Assembly (NCBI GenBank): GCA_012727955.1
Contig: JAAYGB010000065.1
Span: forward strand, 1-37,874
Direction: 5' to 3'
Source of the DNA: Bacillota bacterium
GTDB taxonomy: Bacteria > Bacillota > Limnochordia > DTU087 > JAAYGB01
Length of the DNA stretch: 37,874 bases
Both the position numbers and the translations under genes were made by a program. The notes under the pieces were generated by a model. That model saw only the letters and a program-made list of their open reading frames with translations. It did not search any database and had not been told where the DNA came from. Shown here one piece after another: positions 31,462 through 37,874 of the stretch. The stretch's first letter is position 1. Every line of letters begins with the position of its first letter.

Positions 31462-32319
31462 GTGCTAGTAGACGGAAAGTACCACGTCGGCTCATTGGTA
31501 GCGGTATTCTTGGCTTTAGGTTTGGGAGTTCTCATCGGTGCTACTGCCTTTAAGGATGATACTTTAGTCAGTAAGCAGGAGGAGATCATTACTAGTCTTG
31601 AACAGCAGTTTGCTGAACTGGACTTGCAGCGGAAATCACTGCAGGAGCAGGTGGCGTCCCTGCAGGCCCGCAATGATCAATACGCGACCTTTGTGCAGCA
31701 GGCCAGGGAGTTTTTTATTGCCAACCAACTCAAGGGAAGAAGTATCGCGATAGTTGTTGCGGGACCGGAACTGGGCAAGGGCGAGGATGAGCTGGTGCAG
31801 CTCATCGAAGATGCCGGCGGCGAAGTATCGGGGATGTGGTACCCCACCGATGTATGGATTAGTGAGGCCTGGCCCTATCGCGAGGAAGCCATCGCCGCAA
31901 CCGAAGAGTGGGGATGGCCGCCGGAACCCATCACTCGGCGATTGGGCCTTGGCCTGGCTCGACAGATTGTCTTTGGTCCCCAGGAGGATGTCATCAACCG
32001 GCTGCAGGACTGGCAGATGGTGGATGTGAGGAGATTGACGGGCAGGGCCAGCGATACGGTAATCTTTCTTGGGGGACAAAGGGCCTGGGAAGGAAGTAAC
32101 CTCAGGATGCAGACAACCATCATCGACGGGGTTGATGAGCTAGGAGCTAAGGTGGTGGCGGTGAACAGAGATGGTTGGACTAGCTTACCACCGCAGCTGC
32201 AACAAAGGGATATTCCAGCCATTGATGAGCTCGGGGAACAGGTAGGGCAGGTTCGCCTGGTTCAAGCTCTGGGGCGCTCTCACCGCTCCAATGCCCATCA
32301 GGCCGGTGATGCCAGTTAA
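31462..32319 (+). CDS. SteB / MctB-like membrane coiled-coil protein (DUF3186 family)
   Basis: Relatives are annotated as copper transporter MctB, but in the SteA context the SteB partner role is more plausible. The 285-residue protein has the family N-terminus VDGKYHVGSLVAVFLALGLGVLIG, a single membrane helix at about 9-28, then a coiled coil (about 38-75, EEIITSLEQQFAELDLQRKS) and an extracytoplasmic globular domain. No copper-binding cysteine or methionine cluster is visible, which argues against metal transport. GTG 31462 has AAAGGGGA 6-7 nt upstream. The GT2 gene follows 20 nt after the stop. Confidence 0.8.
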   Translation: MLVDGKYHVGSLVAVFLALGLGVLIGATAFKDDTLVSKQEEIITSLEQQFAELDLQRKSLQEQVASLQARNDQYATFVQQAREFFIANQLKGRSIAIVVAGPELGKGEDELVQLIEDAGGEVSGMWYPTDVWISEAWPYREEAIAATEEWGWPPEPITRRLGLGLARQIVFGPQEDVINRLQDWQMVDVRRLTGRASDTVIFLGGQRAWEGSNLRMQTTIIDGVDELGAKVVAVNRDGWTSLPPQLQQRDIPAIDELGEQVGQVRLVQALGRSHRSNAHQAGDAS

Positions 32320-32339
32320 TCCATGGGGAGGGAGACTAA

Positions 32340-33149
32340 GTGAAGCCACAGGTAACGGTGTTGATCCCGGCGTACAACGAAGGAGCTCGGATTGCCCGAA
32401 CGGTGAAGGCAGCTGCCGCCATTCCCTTAGTCGATGAAGTGATTGTAGTCGACGACGGATCCAGCGACGATACCCAGACACAGGCTATTGCAGCGGGAGC
32501 CTTTGTGGTGGCCTTGAGCAAGAACATGGGAAAGGCTGGAGCCGTTACCAAGGGCCTGAACTACGTGTCGGGGGAGGTGGTAGTCCTTCTCGATGGTGAT
32601 TTGACGGACTCGGCTCAGCTGGCCGACAAGTTGATCACTCCCATCCTACAGGGGGAGGCGGATCTGACGGTAGCTGCTTGGCCTCGAAGGGGAAGCAAGA
32701 GTGGATTTGGTTTGGTCGAAGGCTTTGCCCGAATTGCAGTGCGGCTGCTGGGGGGACAGAATATGGCCAGTCCCCTCTCGGGGCAGCGGGCAGCCCCGAG
32801 AGAGGTCTTGACCCAAGTAGCTGGTCTGGGTTCAGGATTTGGTCTGGAGGTGGCGATGACCATTCAAGCCCTGCGCTTGGGATACCGAGTACAGGAGGTT
32901 GAGATTGACTTTACCCACAACAAGACGGGAAGGAACGTGACGGGATTCCTCCATCGCTTCCGGCAGTTGACTCATATTTTCCAAACCCTGGTGCGCCTGA
33001 TGGTTCAGCAAAATCCCGCCCCCAAGGTACCGGATCCAGCGCCCCGGCTTCCTTCACTGGTACAAGGCAACCAGTCAATGCCGCTGCCGCCGACCGCGGT
33101 GCATGAGGCTCGGGAAGCAGAGCAGAAGGAGGGACCCCCTTGCATCTAG
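32340..33149 (+). CDS. Glycosyltransferase family 2
   Basis: Cytoplasmic GT-A fold glycosyltransferase, 269 residues. The nucleotide-sugar binding motif VVDDGSSDDT begins at about residue 36 (Asp38-Asp39), and the metal-binding DGD is at 85-87. The acceptor side resembles polyprenyl-phosphate sugar transferases, but no membrane helices follow, and the C-terminal 45 residues are Pro-rich and low in complexity. The GTG is preceded by GGGAGGGAGAC. The end overlaps the next gene by 10 nt, which together with the MraY-like neighbour suggests lipid-linked glycan assembly. Donor and acceptor are unknown. Confidence 0.85.
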   Translation: MKPQVTVLIPAYNEGARIARTVKAAAAIPLVDEVIVVDDGSSDDTQTQAIAAGAFVVALSKNMGKAGAVTKGLNYVSGEVVVLLDGDLTDSAQLADKLITPILQGEADLTVAAWPRRGSKSGFGLVEGFARIAVRLLGGQNMASPLSGQRAAPREVLTQVAGLGSGFGLEVAMTIQALRLGYRVQEVEIDFTHNKTGRNVTGFLHRFRQLTHIFQTLVRLMVQQNPAPKVPDPAPRLPSLVQGNQSMPLPPTAVHEAREAEQKEGPPCI

Positions 33150-33979
33150 CAGTGGCCTTGGCCCTTTCAGGGATCGTGACCTGGTTCGGGGCCCGGGGAC
33201 TAACGGGACTGATGCATTCCGGTAAAGCCCTTGTAGCCAACTATAAGGGAAACCGGATTCCCACCGCGGTGGGCTTGTCCTTCCTCTTTGGCGGGATGAC
33301 GGGAATCGCCTGGCTAATCCTGTGGGGAGAAGGGGAGCCCAGTCCCGGCTATGGTCTGATCATCGCGATGTTGGGTGCGGCCCTGTTGGGCTTATTGGAT
33401 GACTTGATGGGGACCAGTGGGGTTAAGGGTCTTAAGGGGCATCTGACTTCGTGGTTAGGTGGCAATCTGACCACCGGGGCTTTAAAGGCCCTTGGTGGCG
33501 GGAGCCTTGCCCTGTTTGTTGCCAGGCTCCAACTGCACAGAGTAACGGAAAGGGGAATGCTTTTTCTAGCGGACTGGATGGTTAGTGCTGGAATGATTGC
33601 CCTGGCGATGAATCTCCTGAATTTGGCGGACCTGCGGCCGGGCCGAGCCGGCAAGGTCTTCCTGTTGTTGTCATTGATCGCTCTGGGATTGGTGCCCGGT
33701 GAGAGATTTGTCTGGCTTCTGCCGGTATTGTTTTCGGCGCTGGTCTACTTGCCGGGGGATCTACAGGGGCGATTCATGATGGGTGATACCGGATCCAACG
33801 TCTTGGGAATCGCGGTGGGCACGGTTCTGGCTTGGTGGATCCCCTGGCACTGGAAGCTAGTCATCACCCTTTCTTTGGTGGCCCTGCATCTCGCCGCGGA
33901 GCGGGTGTCCTTCAGCAAGGTGATTGCCCAAAACTCTGTGTTGCGCCGCATCGATGGGTGGGGCCGGCAAGACAACTAA
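33140..33979 (+). CDS. MraY/WecA-like polyprenyl-phosphate sugar-1-phosphate transferase
   Basis: Integral membrane enzyme family that moves a sugar-1-phosphate from a UDP-sugar to undecaprenyl phosphate. The 279-residue protein is mostly hydrophobic, with roughly eight to nine membrane segments. The family motifs are present: LLDDLMG (Asp87-Asp88), NLLNLAD (Asn158, Asn161, Asp164) and GDTGSN at 215-220. It is shorter than MraY or WecA (usually over 310 residues), so it is a reduced relative, not the main MraY. TTG 33140 has GAAGGAGGGA 5-6 nt upstream and starts inside the end of the GT2 gene. It probably works with that GT2 and SteA/SteB on a cell-envelope polymer, an inference from context. 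Confidence 0.85.
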   Translation: MHLAVALALSGIVTWFGARGLTGLMHSGKALVANYKGNRIPTAVGLSFLFGGMTGIAWLILWGEGEPSPGYGLIIAMLGAALLGLLDDLMGTSGVKGLKGHLTSWLGGNLTTGALKALGGGSLALFVARLQLHRVTERGMLFLADWMVSAGMIALAMNLLNLADLRPGRAGKVFLLLSLIALGLVPGERFVWLLPVLFSALVYLPGDLQGRFMMGDTGSNVLGIAVGTVLAWWIPWHWKLVITLSLVALHLAAERVSFSKVIAQNSVLRRIDGWGRQDN

Positions 33980-34043
33980 GGTAGGAGATTGCTGCTGCCA
34001 GAGAGAAACCTGAAAGAGGCGGTGGAAGGGAAGGGGATTCTCG

Positions 34044-36212
34044 ATGCAGCAGCGATACTCACCTACAGTTGACGAAGAAGTCTTGACAAAACTGCGGAGT
34101 CTGTTCTCGCCGGAGGGGGAGTTGGCAGCGCAGTTTTCGGACTGGGAGCATCGTCCGGGACAGCTGGTGATGGCTCAACAGGTTCTCCAGTGTTATCTTC
34201 AGGGCGGAACTACTTTGATCGAGGCGGGAACCGGGACCGGCAAGTCCTTGGCCTACTTAATCCCTGCCCTCTTGTGGTCTCAGCTCAGTGGAGAAAAGGT
34301 TATCATCTCCACCAATACCATTACCCTGCAAGAGCAGCTACTACATAATGATATCCCTTTGGCCCGCCGGGCATTGAATTGGGACTTTTCCGCCTGTTTG
34401 GTGAAGGGTTGGTCCAACTATGTTTGTTTGCTAAAACTGCGGCAAACGGGAACGGAGCTGGATCTATTCCAGCGGGAACAGATCACCCAATTGGATCGGA
34501 TTTTGACTTGGGCAGAGGTCACCGAGGACGGTACCTTAGCGGATTTGGATTTTGCTCCCGACGAAGATATCTGGGAATCGGTCTGTGCGGAAAGCGACCT
34601 TTGTACCCGGGGACAATGCCCCTATTATTCCCGCTGCTTCTACTTCGCCGCGCGCCGGAAAATTAGAGATGCAACGGTTCTTTTGGTCAACCACCATCTG
34701 CTTTTCGCTGATTTGGCGGTGCGCCGAGTTCTGGGATTTGACACGGACCGAGCCATTCTACCTCGGTACTACCATGTAATTTTTGATGAAGCCCATCATC
34801 TAGAGGACGTGGCCACCAACTATCTAGGGGTGGAGCAGTCTTCCCTGGGTCTGACTAGGATGCTGCGTCGCATCCACCGCAGCGGGCGAAGGACGGGCAG
34901 CGGTGGTTTGGTTGGCCGTTTGCTTCGGCTTCTGGGCCAGGGAGCGGACGGAGAAGATGACCCTCTGGCGAGATTGCTCCAGTGGGAAATTCCCGCTACG
35001 GTGCGGCAGGTTCGGGAGCTGGGCCACGGGTTTTTCCAACAACTCCATCCCCTCTGTCTCCTGTCCGGTGAGGGCACCTTTGTTGTCGATGGTAGCTCGC
35101 CGACCAACCCAATCTACGATGAGACAGTTTTCGACGCCTATTCCCGGTTGCAGCAGGGCTTGGTGGCTTTGTCTCGCTATCTGAAGCAGGTAGTGGAGGA
35201 AGTGGATAGTCGCAAGGATGAGTGGGAAGAGGGTGAGACCCTTCATGCCCAGGCCAAAGCCCTAGCTAACCGAGTGGTGCAGTACCAGAAAAACCTGGAG
35301 TTTCTCTACAACGCTGATGCGGACAATTACGTCTTCTGGCTGGAAACCATGGGTCGGGGGCATCGCGTGGTGAGGTTCTGTGCCGCCCCCATCGTCGTGG
35401 CTCAACAGCTGCGGGAAAATCTCCTGCAGTATCTGGTCTCGGTGATTTGTACCTCGGCTACTTTGACCGCCGGGGGACGGTTTGATTACCTTATTGATTC
35501 CCTGGGCCTGGTGGCCAGCGAAGACATTCCGGCACCGGAACCCCTGACCACGGCCGTTATTGAGTCTCCCTATGACTACAAACAACAGGTGTTGTTGGGC
35601 CTGCCGCAAGACCTGCCGGAGCCGGGGAGCAGCAAGGTCGTTCCCGAGCTAACTTCCTTCTTACTAGATGTGTTGAACTACACCAAGGGGAAAACCTTTG
35701 TCTTATTTACCTCCCATCGGATGTTGGAGGAGGTGGCCCAGCGGCTGCGGGGGCTGGCCAAGGGTTTGGGAATATCTCTGTTGTGTCAAGGTCAGGCTCC
35801 CCGTAGGGCTTTACTGGAGGAGTTTACTTCCGGTGAACCGGCAGTGCTTCTAGGTACCGACAGTTTCTGGGAAGGGGTTGATGTTCCCGGAGATGCGCTC
35901 TCCTGTGTAGTGATTGTTAAGCTTCCCTTCAAGGTTCCAACGGAACCGGTGACGGAAGCTAGGATTGAGGCGATGGAGAGGCAGGGACGAAACTCCTTTC
36001 GGGAGTATGTACTTCCCCATGCGGTGATTAAGTTAAAACAGGGATTTGGCCGGCTGGTACGGACTAAGACCGATCGAGGTGTGGTACTGATTTGTGATCC
36101 TCGCATCATGACCAAAGCCTACGGGCGGGTGTTTATCCAGTCATTGCCGGAGTGTACCTTGATTCAGGGATCCCGCAGCGAAGTGATGGATGGGGTCAGG
36201 CGCTGGATCTAG
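34044..36212 (+). CDS. dinG: DinG/XPD-type ATP-dependent DNA helicase
   Basis: Superfamily 2 iron-sulfur helicase. The 722-residue protein has Walker A GTGTGKS at 62-68, the four cluster cysteines Cys181, Cys187, Cys192 and Cys198, the DEAH box at 248-251, VICTSATL, and the C-terminal motifs LGTDSFWEGVDVPG and QGFGRLVRTKTDRG. It lacks the N-terminal exonuclease domain of Bacillus DinG, so it resembles the E. coli/YoaA arrangement. AAGGGGATT lies shortly before ATG 34044. It follows the MraY-like gene by 64 nt and is functionally unrelated to the envelope genes on either side. Confidence 0.93.
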   Translation: MQQRYSPTVDEEVLTKLRSLFSPEGELAAQFSDWEHRPGQLVMAQQVLQCYLQGGTTLIEAGTGTGKSLAYLIPALLWSQLSGEKVIISTNTITLQEQLLHNDIPLARRALNWDFSACLVKGWSNYVCLLKLRQTGTELDLFQREQITQLDRILTWAEVTEDGTLADLDFAPDEDIWESVCAESDLCTRGQCPYYSRCFYFAARRKIRDATVLLVNHHLLFADLAVRRVLGFDTDRAILPRYYHVIFDEAHHLEDVATNYLGVEQSSLGLTRMLRRIHRSGRRTGSGGLVGRLLRLLGQGADGEDDPLARLLQWEIPATVRQVRELGHGFFQQLHPLCLLSGEGTFVVDGSSPTNPIYDETVFDAYSRLQQGLVALSRYLKQVVEEVDSRKDEWEEGETLHAQAKALANRVVQYQKNLEFLYNADADNYVFWLETMGRGHRVVRFCAAPIVVAQQLRENLLQYLVSVICTSATLTAGGRFDYLIDSLGLVASEDIPAPEPLTTAVIESPYDYKQQVLLGLPQDLPEPGSSKVVPELTSFLLDVLNYTKGKTFVLFTSHRMLEEVAQRLRGLAKGLGISLLCQGQAPRRALLEEFTSGEPAVLLGTDSFWEGVDVPGDALSCVVIVKLPFKVPTEPVTEARIEAMERQGRNSFREYVLPHAVIKLKQGFGRLVRTKTDRGVVLICDPRIMTKAYGRVFIQSLPECTLIQGSRSEVMDGVRRWI

Positions 36213-36280
36213 TTAGGTATAGGCCAGGCTTCATCTGAATAGAGATAGACCAGATCTAGGCTCAGCTTGGAGGTGAGAGC

Positions 36281-37099
36281 TTGCATCTGGTCATTTCTTT
36301 ACGCGGCTTTGGCAGGAAGGTTCTGGCAGTGGTCGCGATTCTTGCCGTTATTGTCGGGATCCATCTCCTCACTGACGGAGCAGTGAGGGTAGTCAGTACC
36401 TTGATAGCCTCTCGCTTGGTACCAATTTACAAAGTCGATCGCCCCGACAAAGTGCTCTCCATTTCCTTCGATGCCATGTGGGGAACGGAGTACACTGACG
36501 AGATACTGGATATTCTCGATCGATATCAGGTGAAGACCACTTTTTTCCTCGGTGGCAACTGGGTACAGCAGTTTCCCGACTATGTTGTCAAGATCCGAGA
36601 ACGGGGACACGAAATCGGCAATCACTCCTATTCCCATCCCCATATGGCCAGCCTCAGCAGAAGTCAAATGCGCAAAGAAATTGAGCTTAATCACGAAAAT
36701 ATCAAGCGCTTAATCAATGAAGATCCAATTCTGTTTCGACCTCCCTTTGGAGAATACAATAACGCCCTGGTGGAAACATGCTTTGAGCTTGGGTACTATC
36801 CCATTCAATGGAGCATAGATTCCCTCGACTGGAAGGACGTGAGCGCCGATTATATTGTCAATCGGGTGATGGCCAACGCCGGTCCCGGCGAAATAGTGTT
36901 GCTGCACAACAACGGAACCAATACCGCCAAGGCGGTGGCCCAGTTCATCCCCATGCTCCAGAAGCAGGGCTACCGGATTGTGCCTATTTCTGAACTGATC
37001 TACAAAGAAGACTACTACATCGAAGGCCATTCCGGAATCCAGAAGTCAACTAAACCCCCGGATCAGCTCAGGCAACAGGAAGGGGGGAGTGCTTCTTGA
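36281..37099 (+). CDS. Polysaccharide deacetylase, PdaB-like sporulation type
   Basis: Family 4 carbohydrate esterase (NodB domain). The 272-residue protein has an N-terminal membrane helix (about 13-31) and the catalytic domain outside. Motif 1 reads SFDAMWG (62-68): Asp64 is kept, but the usual second Asp, which binds metal, is Ala65, as in PdaB-type sporulation proteins. The His pair is HSYSH at 115-119 and motif 3 is RPPFGEYN from 153. Whether PdaB-type proteins are active esterases is not settled; in Bacillus pdaB is needed late in sporulation to maintain spores. TTG 36281 has GGAGGTGA 4 nt upstream. The stop overlaps the start of a second deacetylase gene. Confidence 0.88.
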   Translation: MHLVISLRGFGRKVLAVVAILAVIVGIHLLTDGAVRVVSTLIASRLVPIYKVDRPDKVLSISFDAMWGTEYTDEILDILDRYQVKTTFFLGGNWVQQFPDYVVKIRERGHEIGNHSYSHPHMASLSRSQMRKEIELNHENIKRLINEDPILFRPPFGEYNNALVETCFELGYYPIQWSIDSLDWKDVSADYIVNRVMANAGPGEIVLLHNNGTNTAKAVAQFIPMLQKQGYRIVPISELIYKEDYYIEGHSGIQKSTKPPDQLRQQEGGSAS

Positions 37100-37874
37100 A
37101 GGGTCGGTACGTATCCTTTGTGGTGACCAAGGGGCAATTTCTCCGGGCAGGCCTGATGGTATTCCTTTTGGTGGTGGTGGCTACAGCTCCCCTGTGGGTT
37201 AAGGCTGGGGCCCGTCTGCTCACCGGAGTGGAACCGGGGGTAACCTTAGCCGGAGTTCCCGTGGGGGGCAAGCTGGAGCGGGAAGTGAAGGAACTCGTTG
37301 AAGAATTAGCCATGGCAGCGATGTTCTTACCCAAGGACGCGGCCATTGAACCAACCACCGGAGAAGTGATTCCCGATACCTCCGGTCGCTATGTTGATGT
37401 GATGGCTACCGTCGGGAAGGTAATGACCGCGCCTGCGGGAGCAAAAATAGATCTGGTTGCCCTCGAGGTGGCAGCTACACTGTCTAAAGAAGCCCTGCAG
37501 CCCATCTACCAGGGCCCGACGGATAGTAAGCAGATGGCCTTCACCGTTAACGTCGATTGGGGTCAAGAAGTCCTTCCCGGGATGTTGGAGTTGTTTGCCG
37601 ACAGGAATGTTAAGGTGACCTTTTTCCTGACGGGACGATGGGCCGAGAAGTTCCCCGAGGACGCCGCGAAGTTAGCAGCGGCAGGACATGAAATCGCTAA
37701 CCATGGTCTTAAGCATGATCATCCCAAACAACTGTCGGACTGGGATTTGACCCGACTGATTGTCGAAAATGAGAAGGTCCTCCGTTCCATTACCGGTGAG
37801 GCGGCAAAGCTTTTTGCTCCCCCCTATGGGGAAGTTGATGCCAGGATTACCAAGATCGCGGCACAGAATGGTTA
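37096..37874 (+). CDS. Second polysaccharide deacetylase with N-terminal extension (partial, runs off window)
   Basis: The frame opens at TTG 37096, overlapping the preceding TGA, with AGGGGGGAG at 37081-37089 6 nt upstream, and is open to the window edge (259 residues seen). A membrane helix (about 18-36) is followed by a small domain starting GVEPGVTLAGVPVGGKL, which resembles the repeat domain of YoaR/VanW-like envelope proteins. A NodB domain follows from about residue 148: FTVNVDWG (149-156), with only one Asp in motif 1, then KVTFFLTGRWAEKFP, NHGLKHDH (202-209) and APPYGEVD. The reduced motif 1 parallels its upstream neighbour. The C-terminus lies outside the window. Confidence 0.82.
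   Translation, partial: MKGRYVSFVVTKGQFLRAGLMVFLLVVVATAPLWVKAGARLLTGVEPGVTLAGVPVGGKLEREVKELVEELAMAAMFLPKDAAIEPTTGEVIPDTSGRYVDVMATVGKVMTAPAGAKIDLVALEVAATLSKEALQPIYQGPTDSKQMAFTVNVDWGQEVLPGMLELFADRNVKVTFFLTGRWAEKFPEDAAKLAAAGHEIANHGLKHDHPKQLSDWDLTRLIVENEKVLRSITGEAAKLFAPPYGEVDARITKIAAQNG

Noticed and set aside
31462-32319. Copper transporter annotation for the MctB-like protein
   Set aside because: No Cys/Met/His metal cluster and only one membrane helix; the SteA neighbour makes a SteB-type role more likely.
1-37874. Mobile elements, CRISPR arrays, tRNA or rRNA genes
   Set aside because: No transposase or integrase genes, no regularly spaced direct repeats, no tRNA cloverleaf or rRNA sequence was recognised; the window is a continuous core-genome segment.

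Overview
The window comes from an endospore-forming member of the Bacillota (Firmicutes). Base composition looks a little above 50% GC, and every convincing gene is on the + strand. The evidence for sporulation is direct: a complete spoIIIAA-AH operon, an uninterrupted sigK with its pro-sequence, spoIVB, spo0A and a PdaB-type deacetylase. The order yqhT-like peptidase / efp / spoIIIA / accB-accC-asp23 / nusB / xseA-xseB / ispA / dxs / tlyA / argR / recN / spoIVB / spo0A is the classic Bacillus-Clostridium chromosomal backbone. The host is therefore a core-genome Bacillota, probably an anaerobic or deep-branching lineage; species cannot be read from this sequence. Roughly three quarters of the genes appear to start with GTG or TTG.

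Layout. 1-3260: tail of an upstream gene, mltG, a U32-family hydroxylase and sigK, closed by a terminator. 3395-7510: yqeG-yqeH (ribosome assembly), a Xaa-Pro peptidase, efp and a small acidic zinc-ribbon protein, closed by a strong terminator. 7547-13150: spoIIIAA-AH, the mother-cell part of the SpoIIIA-SpoIIQ channel, closed by a terminator. 13315-20322: accB-accC, an Asp23/AmaP/DUF2273 envelope trio, nusB, a TsaD/Kae1-like paralogue where Bacillus has folD, xseA-xseB and ispA. 20323-21664: a region of about 750 nt without a protein gene, followed by a small polytopic membrane protein. 21710-27849: dxs, tlyA, nadK, argR and recN. 27964-30191: spoIVB and spo0A. 30297-33979: a SteA / SteB-like / GT2 / MraY-like envelope cassette. 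34044-37874: a DinG-type helicase and two tandem polysaccharide deacetylases, the second cut by the window edge.

The most striking element is the non-coding stretch between ispA and dxs. It folds on paper into a large nested RNA: a long-range closing helix joins 20382-20393 to 21009-21025 and encloses about ten further helices. It has a good sigma-A promoter overlapping the ispA stop codon and a terminator-like hairpin at its 3' side. It is followed by a membrane protein with the size, topology and genomic position of OapA. Position, size and partner identify it as an OLE (ornate large extremophilic) RNA with its OapA protein.

The second striking element is Spo0A. Its DNA-binding domain is intact, but the receiver domain has lost the phospho-acceptor aspartate (Glu in its place), one of the two metal-site acidic residues and both switch residues. 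This suggests control of sporulation entry without a conventional phosphorelay, or a second Spo0A elsewhere in the genome.
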